From contig NW_026515516.1 in the NCBI RefSeq assembly GCF_014898815.1, positions 1,302,001-1,366,000 of the forward strand: DNA of 64,000 bases, read 5' to 3'. The notes beneath the pieces were generated by a model that had not been told where the DNA came from, made no database searches, and worked only from the letters and a program-made list of their open reading frames with translations. Source of the stretch: Panonychus citri. Taxonomy: Eukaryota; Arthropoda; Arachnida; Trombidiformes; Tetranychidae. Shown here one piece after another: positions 19,201 to 32,600 of the stretch. The position numbers and the translations under genes were made by a program. Numbering within the stretch: the first letter of the stretch is position 1; the number at the start of each line of letters is the position of its first letter.

Positions 19201-22200
19201 TGATGATCATCTTCATCCTTTCCTACCTTTTTTATCATCATTATCATCTGATTATATTCAATTTACCTTCAGTATATTACAAAGGAATCATGTTGATGAT
19301 GATAACGCCTAATAACATGATAATGATAATAATTGATAATAATGATTCTGATAATTAATCAGTGGAGATGATTTTTGTTCATGATCATTGAACCATGATA
19401 GCGCACCCTGTATACATATAAACTATCATGTATATTAGCTTTAATTGTGTATCATTTGATTACCATGATGATAATGATGATAAGGTGTAACAATAACAAG
19501 TCCATATACACAAAAGCCATTGAAATATTATCGTTTATTTTTCACAACGTAGGAGTTTGATAATTAACATGATGATAATCATGCAGATGATGATGATGAT
19601 GATCATCATGATGACTAAATAGCTAATTTACTTAAAAATTATCATCCTCATCCTTCACAATTTCATCATCAACATCATCATTGTCATTCTAATTACTTGC
19701 CATGTAGAAAAGGGGAAAAAGTTCTTGAATTTGGTTCTCATATCATGATGATGATGATGATGATGATTTCAATTCAATGATTGAATGATCATGATGGAAA
19801 CAAAAATCTCTTCCCAAATCTAATTACAATTCATTAACTTAAAGGATCTTGGGTGGTAGTTACTTTAGTTCATCATTTATATATAATTATCAAATTCAAA
19901 TGTTTAATTGCTTGAAATTTAGTGAGAAAAGTTCATTTTCACTGTTGAACAATTTAATAATCATCGACGGTTATGATTAACACTTTTTTTTCAATTTCTG
20001 ATTGCAATCAATTTGAATATCTATCAAGTATTATCACCACCATGTGAATACAAATATTGTTCAGTTTAATGAAGCAATTTTTAAGCCTCATTATCAGAGT
20101 TAAATTGTTGATGGTTAAGGTAAATTTTACCTTTAATCAAGATTATAATATATTCACAATTATGATTTAAATTAATTTCATCAACTTAAACCATCATTAT
20201 ATTATCATGATATCCACTTGAATCGTTAAAATTATCATGAAAAATAAAAAGTAAAAACCTTTTTATGAATTAATATGTTTACAGTTGTAATCATTAAATC
20301 AGTTTGATTTTAAATAACAATTTAAATTGTTCATTGAGTTTATTAAATGGTTGTAAAAGGATTTGTCTTAATCAACCTACGCTCACTAAATGATAATAAT
20401 AATGATAATTGTTGATTGATATTTATGAATAAAAAAGCTCAAGATGATTATGATTATCATGTTAATTGCATGTTAATCAACAATTTACATGGAGTGCAGT
20501 CCATTCAAGCATTATCATAATCATTAACAATCAACATCATCCTCATCATGATTAACTTAAAAGGTAGATAATAATCATTAACAATCAAGTTGAAATTGAA
20601 ATATCATGAACTATATAATATGTATATTCAATGATATTAATTCATGATAACTTTAATTACTTAATTATGTTTGTGTTTAGTTAATCATGTAGCTAAAGAC
20701 CGGGAACAATTTAATTTAATTTAATTTAATTTCTCGTATCGATTCAAGATCAAGATAATTCTGATAGATAATTGTAATTGTAGGATAGAAAATGATTATA
20801 AGAAAAACAAAACAACATCACAACCAGTGAACTAATTGTTACAATTAACCAATTAATTTGTCTTCCAGCGATTAATTGATCACCTAAATCCATTGAGAAT
20901 CCAATTGAATAAGTTTCTAAAGAAAAGTAATTAAAAAATTGTTCTAAATTGTTGAATCTATTTTTTTTCCTTCTTCTTTTCCTTCTGAACAATATTATTA
21001 CATGTTAACCCCTTAAGGGTCTTGGAGAGTTGAAAACTTGACGATGATAATAATCATGATGAGGAATTCTGAATGAATCTTTTACTCGGTGAATAACTCT
21101 GAGCATTTGAAACACTGAATTGTGATCAGTTATGGAATTGATTTCAGGGGAAGAAAATTATTACATAGAGAACCGTTTCTTTTTCTCATCATAACATGAT
21201 AATCATCAGGGTGATTATACTAAATGCTGAAGATTCTGATATCGCTCTAGGTGATCATAATTATCATCATCTTTTTATTGGATATAAATATGTTACATGT
21301 ATCACACTGATCATCAGATCTCTCTCTCTCTCTCTCTCTCTCTCAATCAGATGTGTAGTATATGTCATTTGCAATGGAAGATAAAAAAGAGAATTCATTT
21401 CTTCATCATCTTCTTCAGTAATTTACTCATAATACTGAATTTCCCTCCGGGTGGAGTTCATCAATCATGCTTGTTTGTTCAGTGAAAATTCATGTTAACC
21501 AAAAATGAGAAATTAAAAAATTGTTCCAATATCATATTCATAAACAACAACATGATGCTGATGATGATTAATTTTCATCTTTCAATATGTTTTTGTAACA
21601 AACAATCAGCAATAAACAGCAAATCAATTGATCAACAATCAGATTATTATCATAAAAATGTTAACCTTTTATTAGCAAGGTAGGAAATTGTTGTTCAATA
21701 TTATCACTTTAGATAATCATTGAGATAATATTCAGGTAGACATCTTAATCCAGGTATTAAGAGAGTGAAGTTTAAATAAACATTGATTAGCATCTTATCT
21801 GTTTACAATTGATTCTTTAATCATGATTATTATCATCAGTTGATTGTTGGTCTTTCATTTCAATAGTTATCATGATTGTCTAAAGATAATGTTGGCTTTT
21901 CATTTTATTATGTTTGATTTTCTTGGTGTCTATTTGATTGTTTACTTGATTCTTATGTGAGTGTGTATAATATTATAAGGTGAAATTGCCTGAAGGGTTA
22001 ACTGATGATGATGATGATGATAATGTTAATTTTGTTGTGGTCAATATAATAATATATATTGTCCATCCAGTCCTTTTGATCAACAACAATAAACTAAGAT
22101 TAGTTAAGGTTAAGTTGACATTATGATTATCTTGACCAAACAAAAACTATTGACCATCATTATTATGGTTATAATTTAATTTCATCATAATCTTATTTAT

Positions 22201-22933
22201 TTTAACAATTGTTGACTGATTAACTGATTATTTTGAATAACATTAGCATCAAATTTTATCATGAATTTCATGATAATGATTAGCATACGATTTGAAATGA
22301 TGATAGTAATTGAGAGAGAGAGAGAGAGAAAATTAAAGGTTTATTAAGTTAATTGTTAATAATTAGTTAGCTAATTAGGATGATTGTTATCAAGTTTATG
22401 AGAAATTTGTTTTTTATTTTGTTCCAAATGATTAATCAATTAATTTAGTTGATTATTTACCTTTAATAAACAACCCAAATATTAAAAGGTAAATATTAAT
22501 ACAATAAGATGGTAACTGTTGTTGATGGATGACAAATATTATTATTATAAAATAATAGTAATGATGATGAAGATAATGATATCATAATTAAGATTTGTGA
22601 TTGTGCATGAATTAATGATGATGAAGATGATAAAAAAAAGCTGATGAAACTTGAGTAAGTTAGTTAGTAGCAGAGAAGGAAAAAATCAGGTGAAAGTTAA
22701 TGATACCTTTTGTCCTTTTTGAGATATCAAAATGATTTAATGTCTTAATTGACTTTAAATATTATTACATAGGAGTTTGTAATTACCTGTGGCTGATGAG
22801 AGAGAGGTAGAAACAGAATGATAAAAGGAAATGTAAAACAAAGGTTGAAATAATGACCATTGCCCACAATTATCTTGAAAAGAACAAAAAAAAAGATATA
22901 AATGATTTTTGTCTTCATAAATTCATTTGTATC

Positions 22934-22936
<3 letters not shown>

Positions 22937-22989
<53 letters not shown>

Positions 22990-23004
22990 GATGATGATGA
23001 TGAG
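22937..23004. repeat. Compound (GA)n-(TGA)n microsatellite
   Basis: About 24 AG units followed at once by seven ATG/TGA units. Confidence 0.9.
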
Positions 23005-25898
23005 GAAAGTTTCTAATGAAAATAATGGCGAGAACACACAAAGTGAAAGATGATGAGGATAATGAAGAAGATGAAGAAACAACAACTCAATTGATAAATT
23101 TTCCTTGTAATATGTAAGAGAGAAAAGATGAAGATTAGAGGGAGAGGATGATGATGTGAAGGTGAAGATGAAAGGAAGAGAGAAAGAGAGAGAGAAATGA
23201 AGATTAGAGTCTCTACTTTGGTGGTGTCTTCTTAATGCCCTTAGGGTAACATTGTAATTAATACAAGTTCCCTCCTTCCCTTTTTTTTACCTTCTTTCAA
23301 ATTCATCTTTTTGTTTCTTCCCTTCCCATTCAGTTTAAATGTTCATCTTCATCATCAATGGTTATTATTATGATTACATGAAGAAAATTGTTTCTTCTGT
23401 TGTTGATTATTGAATGAAAATTGTTTTTCTTCATTAACATTTTCATTTCCATTCTAATTATTATAATACTACCATAGTTACCATCACCACCACCACCGCC
23501 ACTAAAAATGAAGGGAGAGTAAGTCTTTTACTATTCATTATCATCGTTAAACTAAAGACACATAGATGATGATATAATTCAGATTCTGAGGTTTCCCCAT
23601 GTACAGAAAGCAAAAAGAAAACAAAGATGATAAAAGTAATTTAGAAATAAATGTAAAAAAAAGAAGAAAAATAATTGAAATTATTTTTTTTCTTTTCTTC
23701 TTATTCATCTGATCATCCATGAGTATTTAAGGGAAAGAAAAAGGCCTCAAACTGAATTGATTTACACACATTGAGAACGAGTGATGAAGATGATCATGAA
23801 ACCTGAAGAAGAAAAAAAAAGTGATGAACATTGAGAGATGAAAATTGAGAAACAAGATGCAGATGAAGGAGAAGATGATGATGATAATGATAATCTCTCT
23901 CTCTCTCTCCATCTCCATCTTCATCTTTGATTATTGATACCTTGAGGTCAACCTTACGGCCTTCTCAATAACATGATATGTCTTAATTTAGTTTAACTAC
24001 ACTTGATTATCAAAGATGAAAACTATTACATATACACTCTTACGGTCTAACATAATTAAACAGGTAACTGGTTGTACTTATTATACAATAATAATGCTAA
24101 TAACAAGTGTATTATAATCAATAATAATGATGATGATAATGATGATGATGATGAAGAAAAGAGAGTGATGCTGATACCACCCAAATAGGAGCATTTACAT
24201 CACAATAATTTAAACACACACATGAACTGAATTTACCATGTTAATAATATTTGATTATAATAATAAGACCGCCCAGGTAAGAAGAGAATAGAAAAATTAA
24301 CTCAATATTAATTTTCTCAATTAATAATATCTTTAGCTTCTAATACATGATGATGATGATGAAGATGATGATGATGATACTGTTGACATGATAATATTGA
24401 GATCTCATTGTGAGGTTTTGCTTGATGAAGACAAATATTATTTTGAACAGAAGCTAAAACCAAGAATTGAATAAATAATCACAGTAATCAAGTTGATTGT
24501 TAATTATCCATTTTCTGGGAAGATAAATTTTTAACATTGGAATATCATTATTATTATTATCATCATCATCGTCATTGATGATGATGAAGATGAAATTGAT
24601 TATAACTTGTTGCTCAATTGTAAATGATGATAATGATAATGACGATGATGATGATGATTAATATGAGATTAAGTTAGTAAGTGTCATCTGAAGGCGTTGA
24701 TAGTTGATTGGTAAAAGGAAAAATTATTGATACAATTTAGCAATTTTTGGAAAATTGTAATGATAGAACAATTAATTAATTCTGTTTCTTATAGACTAAT
24801 TAATATTTGATTTTTTTTCTCGAATATTTTTATTCCCTAACAATTAAGTTAATTAAAGTTACGATGAAACTTTTTCTCTTCATCTTGTTTACTTTCAAAG
24901 TTCGTGAATTGTTTCAATTCATTGTCAAGGTAAATAAGATTGACTCACTCACTTACTCTCTCTCTCTCACCGTGAGAGTAAAGATAAATATCTTCATCAT
25001 CATCATTATCTTAATCATTATCATTACAATTAACATAATAATAATGATCATAATTAAATGGTTATGATTTAAGTTTGAGAAAAAAAAATAACAACAACAA
25101 CAATTTACTTAACCATTGGTACCCTTTTGAATTGGTAATGATTAGTTAATTTTCAATTAACCTCCTTTTCTGATTCTCTATTGTTATGTAATAACAATTT
25201 AACTAAATCAACAATTAACTGATTAATTAAAAATCAACTAGCTCACAATTGGGTAAATAATATTTTCCCCTATTAATTGAATTGAATTGTTTTTAACCTG
25301 TTTGGTTATTAGAAACCTTGATTAGTTGATTGTTGTTGTTAAGAGTTAATTTGATTCGTGTTGAATTTTTTTCCTCTCTCAATTCTGATGGATTATCATC
25401 TATATATATTTAGTAATTATTATTATCATTTATGATTAACATGATTGTTCAACATGATTATTATACAAATACACGCAATTTAATAGTAAATTGTTAATTA
25501 TCATCATCTTAAAATGATGATCACTGTGTTAACTGTATTGATTATTAATTCAATCCTTTTATTTTGCTGACTGTTTGGCTTAATTGTTTAATAGAAGGGA
25601 ACAGAAAATTAAGGATAATCTTTTAATTGTAAGTGGATCCAAGTGATTAACTGATAACTATTTATGAGAAATACATGTAATCATAATAAATATAAGAATT
25701 AACTTTTTTTTAGAAACAATCAATTGGAAAAAAAAAGATTATATAAGTTTGAAACAATTTGATTTGATGATAATCAATGTGTATGTTAATTAATTGCGTT
25801 AAGTAAGAAAACAATTTACTGATTATTAAGTAAATCAAAGGATAATAAATTAGGATCTTCACAATTTATTTATTATCTTTAAACTGTTTGATTTTTTC

Positions 25899-25899
<1 letters not shown>

Positions 25900-25935
<36 letters not shown>

Positions 25936-25940
25936 GAGAT
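25900..25940. repeat. (GAAA)n-(GA)n microsatellite
   Basis: GAAA units lead into a GA run ending GATGATAAT. Confidence 0.85.
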
Positions 25941-27941
25941 GATAATATCATCATCGCCTTCATAATAGTTGATGGTGATGAGGATGAAGATGATGATGAT
26001 GATAATGCTTGAGATTATTAGATTTCACTGGAAGAATATAAAAACTTCAATAGGTAACAGTTGAACATTAGCAAGGGATGAAGATAAAAGATGATGAGAA
26101 AATGATGATGATTCCAATAGGCTGAAGATACTGAGAGAGGATGAAGATGAAGATGAAGATGAAGATGAAGATTATATTTGGTGTGTTCATATAATAACAA
26201 TTTACTTTGACTCCATTGACCAGGTAAACTTTTATCAAGAAGATTAAGAAGAAGAAGAAAAAAAAAAGTTGAAAGTTATCATAAAGTGATTTGTAGTTTT
26301 ACCTGTGAGATTATCATGTGAGTGTTTAATTTTTCATTATTCAAGATTACAATCAATCCAAAATTAAGGAGAGGAAAAGTTTCACCCGTCGAACTTGAGT
26401 GAGAGAGAAAACAAAAAGTTCTAATCGGCAAAGAGAACTTTTTTTTACGGTTTCCCTGTTTATCGATATCAATGTGATGATGATTAACATTAAGTGTAAC
26501 AAATTGCTCATTGATTGATATATATTAGATATTAATGTTTATCATTGGATCTGATTAAGAGAAAGGAGATTATATTATTTACGACAATTTGCTAAATTGT
26601 CAATACAATTAATCAGTTATAAGGATAAATTTCAGAGTTAAATTGTTCATATGAAGAGAGAGAGAGAGAAAAAAACTCTATTGATATTGACAAGTCAAGG
26701 TATTAATTGACAACAATTATTATCATTTTTGATTAAAATGATTTACAATTAAATCGATGAAACCTTATATTACATTGATTAAGTTTAAATTGTCTGTTGA
26801 TTTAATGAGCTAATTTCTCGTATCAAATGATTAAGGTAAATTTGTCTTCCTTTTTCATGATGAAAGTGTGTAAACATTGAGTCGCTTCACAATTAAGTAC
26901 TCAAATCAATCTCCCCGCATCCTTTTTGTGTCATCTTTTCATCCTCATCATCATTATTATCATCAAAATAAAAGTAGATGATATTTACAAAGGTAATATA
27001 TGTTTACCTTTATGCAAAGGGAGTTATAAGATTTTCCTCTCTCTCTCACTCTCTCTCATTCACTCATTCTAATCAATTATAATCACTTGACAATTTGAAT
27101 TGTTTACTTACAATTTAACTTAATTTTTGTTTGATTAGAAAAGTTTAATGATTACTGTTAATTGTTATATTCATTGTCAATCAAAAAGTATATAACTTGT
27201 TGTCAAATTAATACTTAAACGATAACAACAATTAATATATTGTACCAATTAAACAAAATCTTCAACCAATACAAAATCTTTTCAATGATTAATATTTCAA
27301 TGAATTAATATTATGTATATTATCAATTATTGATTAATTGATTGTTACGTTGGTCAATAATAAGACCATGATCATGGTTAATGTTTTTTTTTTTCATCAT
27401 CAATTGTTCATGGTTGATTATATTGATTATTGTTAGTTAATTCATCTCCTTAACCTTATTCATTAACAGCAATCACACAAGTTTATTAATCATTGTTAAC
27501 TTGATTAAATATTAAATTGTGATTTATATATATATACTGGTGATTGAGTTAACATTCATACAATAGTAATGATTGAATCTGTCAATCACAATTACAATTG
27601 CAATTTAATCAAAAGTGTAAAAACAAAGCAACAACAACAACAATCAAGTAAAACCAATTGACCTTTTATATTGATTTGAAAAAAAAAATCATGTTAACTC
27701 AATGAACAAAAAAAAATCTGATTGATTGTTAATGAAATGATTATAATTATTAATGATGGTTAAATTGTAATCAATTGATTGTTAACCCATCGTAATGATT
27801 TCAAGATAATTGCTGATAATTGAAATATATTACTAATAACATATACTCATATACAGAAAATTGAATAAGATATTGAAACAATTTGCTTTCAATTAATCAA
27901 CAACACAATCAACATTATCAACAATTAACAATCATCATTGT

Positions 27942-28607
27942 CTCAACAACAAAGAGTAATAGGAAGAGACTGCAGACTACAAAAAAACAGGAAAATTAGT
28001 TCACACCGATGAACCAGGTGGAGCTCAAGTAAATAGCAAAAACTGCAGCAAGTCAATGGAGATTTAATTAATCAATTTTTCTAATTAATTATTATTCTAA
28101 TGATTATTTTTATGATTTTTTTGCGGAATTAATACTGAGCTTACTTCTTTACGATCATTTAGTCCAAAAATTCGTTTAGAATTCGTAACAAAATACCTAA
28201 AGCGTTCGACTTATCTGGACTAAACATCGCTTTGGCCTGATAATTGTAGATATTTCTAGTCTGTAAAAGCCTAATTTTTGAAAGCGCATAAAAAGTTGTC
28301 TTTACACTCTTAATTTCATTCCTAAAAAGTCTACCAATGCTGAGAAAAAGTGATCTAAAGTTTGGACTTTGAACGCAATTCGCTCGAAAACTAACGCTCA
28401 GATCACAATGAGATTTTTAACAAACGATTTCTTTCTTATGTCCCTACAAAACTACAAAGTTTCAATTCTTAACTCAAAAGTCCATTTTTTCAGCGTATTG
28501 ACCATTCTTACTATTGACTTGTGCCTCCACCTGGTTCATCGGTGTGAACTAATTTTATCGTAAGAGGTATCAACTGCTCTCTCTTGCTATTACTCTTTGC
28601 TCAACAA
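27942..28607. mobile_element. hAT-type non-autonomous transposon with 8-bp target duplication
   Basis: The element proper is 27950-28599 (650 bp). The direct repeat CTCAACAA sits at 27942-27949 and 28600-28607 and fits the hAT target pattern nTnnnnAn. Termini match as CAAAGAGTAATAG, one mismatch, AAGAGA. Inside, a perfect 32-bp inverted pair (27992-28023 and 28525-28556, core TTCACACCGATGAACCAGG) forms subterminal arms. No transposase is encoded. Confidence 0.87.
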
Positions 28608-28670
28608 TCAACATCATTTCCTGATTATCATTATCACCATCATTATGATTAACAAAAGCTTTTCAACTTA

Positions 28671-29232
28671 CAGGGTGTTTTTTTATTAACTCCCGACGTT
28701 TGAACGCTCATAACTTTTGAGGCAATTAATTCAGAGACTTGATTTTTAGTTTAAATGAAAGCTCAATGTTCAATTTACTTAACTAATTTGTTGGGTCGGC
28801 ATTATTCTCAGAACTTCTAGGCCAAAAAAATTAGCGAAAAAAATTTTCCTATCTCGCCATTGCAATGGGATTAGATAGGGAGAAAATTGCATTTTTTGAG
28901 AAAATTAGAGAAAAAAACGATTTGTAGCCGATTGTGAGTGCTTATCTAAAAACCGAGATAGCACGATTGTTGGTGCTTCCTTTTTGAACAAATTCAACAT
29001 AAAAAAAATTTTTTTCTGTTCAAATACAAGAATTGAGGTCAAATTTTCGGCGATACAAAAATTTTTGTTTTTCGCGCTTTTTTCTGAAGCCACGCCTTTT
29101 TGACCCCTGACCTTAACGACTCATGTATATATCAACAAGGTCTATTCTATGGTACCAAACTTATATTATTTGAACTTACAAGGCTTTTTTTATAAGACGA
29201 CAAAAATCGGGAGTTAATAAAAAAACACCCTG
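28671..29232. mobile_element. TA-flanked miniature inverted-repeat transposon (mariner-like)
   Basis: A 562-bp element flanked by TA (28669-28670 and 29233-29234), with 26-bp perfect terminal inverted repeats starting CAGGGTG followed by seven T and ATTAACTCCCGA. CAGGGTG termini plus TA duplication are typical of mariner/Tc1-related elements. Only short non-transposase frames inside. It lies 61 bp from the hAT-type element. Confidence 0.88.
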
Positions 29233-29699
29233 TATATTTACATAATATTAATAGTAACAATTAAATAATGAAACATTATTTTGCAAACAATTACAATTAA
29301 CAGTTTCAACAAGTGCAATTAACATTTGCAATATTAATTATTATTTTTACAGCAAATGTTGGGACTTTTTTTGCAAATCAACCTTTTTTTTTTTTGCTGT
29401 TTCTGCTTTTGTGCATAAGCAATTTGCAGGAAAAATGATAAAATGATTAGAATTGAGATGGAAATGATTAATATCCTCATATATATGATGGAGATGAAGA
29501 TGATGATGATGATGATGAGAAAACTGATAGAAGATCAGAAAGGAAATGACGCTGAAGAGTAAGAGAGAATCGTAATGATAAACAGTGTGCATGTCACTTT
29601 ACATCAATTCTGTGATGGATCAAAAATCCTACATTTAGATGATTATCAGAACTTTTTTTTTCTTCTTTTCGGTTTCTACCTTTTTTTTGGCTTCAACAG

Positions 29700-32600
29700 T
29701 AAAAAAATCAAAGCAATTGGAGAGAGATAAAAATTCAGTCAAAGTCAAATCAGTTCAGCAATCAGGAGGCTCTAGATCATCATCAATAGACAAGGAAATT
29801 CATCCAATGGTGAACATGAAAATAAAGGTAAAAGACAAAATGGCAAATATTAGACAGAGAAAAAGAAAAGTCCTTTTTTTGCATCTCGAGGCAAAGTTTG
29901 ACTCTCTTTCTCTCTCTCTCTATTTCTCTCTCATTCTTCATCTCCCTCTAACTACCTTCATTCTCGTCAATTTGATGTCTTTTTGTCGTGTTATTGGCCT
30001 GCCAGAACAAAATGGTTGCTCAATTTTTTGCCTCTCCATCCGCAATCTACATAATACATCATCATATCCACAGAGTGATTGGTTTGCCTTGACGACCATG
30101 ATTATTACACAGAGACAGATCTGGATAAGGAAGTGATTCTAAGTGAGTGTATGAAACCGTTAAAATCAAGAGTGAAAAAAAAAAATATTCTGTACCAGTG
30201 AGATTATCTCCTTTACTTTTCCAATCCTTATCCTCTCATCTTTTTTTATACTTGGTAAAATGTTGATCACTGTTGATGTGATCACCATCATATGTTCAGG
30301 GTTAGTGCCCAGAGATTAACATTGTTTTGACCTGGAAAAAAAAGATACATGGGACAAGGAGTTAGTGAGATGATAATAATACATCAGCTTAAATGAGAGT
30401 TAAATAACAGTGGAAGAAAAGAGGGAGAGAGGGAGAATATATATAAAAAAAGAAGAAGACAAGTCAATGATGAAGAAGAAAGTGAAGAGAGATAATGGAA
30501 GATTGATGATGGTCACTGTTAAATATACATAGAAATGTAGTAGAAACTATCGGTTTCTATTTATTTCTCTCTGTCTCTCTCTCTTCCATTCTCATTCTCA
30601 TTCTCATTCTCCTGATCTCAGCCTAAATCTCACCGCCTCTCTCTCTCTCTCTCTCTTCCTCCCTGATTGAGCCTCGTTTCCGTTGTTTAAAAAAACAATA
30701 TCATCATTATAAAGAGCAAGAGATGAAAAAAAACTTACATAGACTTACAATTAACTTTGCGACTTGACTATTATTACTTGAGTGCGCCCAGAGTAGCCCA
30801 ATGTGTCCATGAGTAAATGTCTTGGGAGTAACTTGGTTAAAGGCGGAAGGTGAATGTTGAAAAGGTGAGGTGAGGGTAAACGTTTATAAGATTATCATCA
30901 TCATGTAGACTTGAAAAACTGACCTGACATTATGTAGATATTATCATCATCATCATCTCTCTTTCTTTTCTTCTTCTCAGATACTCTTTGGGCTGGTGTT
31001 ATTTTATCATCATCATCATCATCATCGCCCATTCATTCAACTAACCAAACCAAACCATCCATATGCTTTTGTGTGTTGGTAACTTTTTTTTCTAGTAAAG
31101 ATGATGATGAACATGTAAACTCCTCATCATTTAAATGATGATCATCATCATGTTGATGATAATGAAGATAAAAGAGAGAGAGAGAGATGATGATGATTCT
31201 CCCTCATACCGATAGTAATCTATTCACTTTTACCATTATCATTACTCTCTCACTACTATTATTATTTAAAAAGAAAAGAGAAGTGAATTTTTTACCTTCA
31301 CAAATGACCATCATAAACATTATCTATTCTATCATCATCATTATCATCATCATCATCATCATAGTCATTATGATGATAAACTTATCATCTTTTCATAAAA
31401 GATTATTTTGTTTCTCCTTTGCCAGATTCATGTATCTCTGTCCTCCATTGAGCTTTTACCTTCATTTATACACCAACGGTAATCATAATCATCTCTATCT
31501 GAAAGATGACCATCACCATCATCATCATCATCATCCCTCCCCTTTAATTACCATCTCTTTAAAAGGGTCTTTAAACAAATAATGGTGATAAACTGACCAT
31601 TGGAGGAAACGAAAAGGCTGATAAAGGAAAGATGCAAAAGGTTAGAGGTTAAAAAGTAAAAGATACAAATAAGTATAAAGTGATAATATTATTTTCTTAT
31701 GTGTAATCTCAATTTTAAATGTTCTAACCCTCATCATCATCATCATCGGCTGTTTTACTTCCTCTTCCACCTCCTCATCCTCCTCATCTTCCTGATGCGT
31801 GCCTATGAATTGAGTTTATCGCTATCGACCTTTACCATTTTCATTTTATATCATTTTTATCACAGAAAATCAGCTCCTAAAATTGGACCTCAGGTCGACC
31901 ATATGTTGGGTTTGTTGTTGTTTTTGTCTATTCCTTGTAAATGCTTTTATCCCGTTTTGCTTCATCATCAACTCACGAATCCATTGATGCGAAATATGAA
32001 GAAAGAAGGAGAAAGAAAAAAAGAAAAAGATGAAGGAGGATGATGAAGGTAGAGGTGGAGTAGAAAATGGGAAGAGAAAGAGAGAGAGAGAGAGAGAGAA
32101 AACGCCAAAAATATTACAGAATATTTTCTAAATATTCTCTTGTTATTTTATCCATTTCTATTATCTACTTATCCATGTCCATCTAACGTTTTTGTGGTTT
32201 GTTTGTTTCCTTGACCAAAAACAAAGATTATCTTAAGCAGGTTAAACAACAATCATAATAGACTTTTGTGTTTACGGGTCTTGCCAAGCAAATCATTTCA
32301 ACGGAACGATGGGCTTAGAAATGGGTCTAAAATGACCGCCCAGGAACTTAAATGGTTAATGATGATGATGGTTATGTTTATGCGGTTGATGGTGAAGACA
32401 GTGATAGGGTTAATGAGATATTCTGGTCACTACATGGATGATGAAGAGAGGGAGAGAGAAAGAGAGGAGGAGAGATATTCCTTTCGTGTGCACGATCTAC
32501 TTTCACTTGAACCATAGGAAAACAGCTCGAGGGTTTGGTCATCATCATGTCCAATATGTAAAAGTTTCGAGAGAGAGAGAGAGGAAATTTCCTTCTCTCT

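Larger units (their letters stand above)
15180..27941. other. Long gene-poor stretch
   Basis: Dominated by ATG/CAT trinucleotide runs, TTAATTG-type AT-rich words and GA/CT tracts. Isolated exon-like pieces, none phase-linked to a neighbour, occur at 17717-17767 (KFSDKIPSTLRLKESS then stop, with a strong acceptor), 24015-24062 (MKTITYTLLRSNIIKQ) and 24900-24929. If the plus-strand model is right this is one long intron with undetected microexons. Confidence 0.4.

Noticed and set aside
22745..23053. Long open frames of Ser-Leu or Arg-Glu repeats on both strands
   Set aside because: Direct translation of a (GA)n tract; no splice or start context.
28905..29093. Minus-strand frame inside the mariner-type MITE
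   Set aside because: No transposase signature (no DDE/D spacing or helix-turn-helix); a chance frame.
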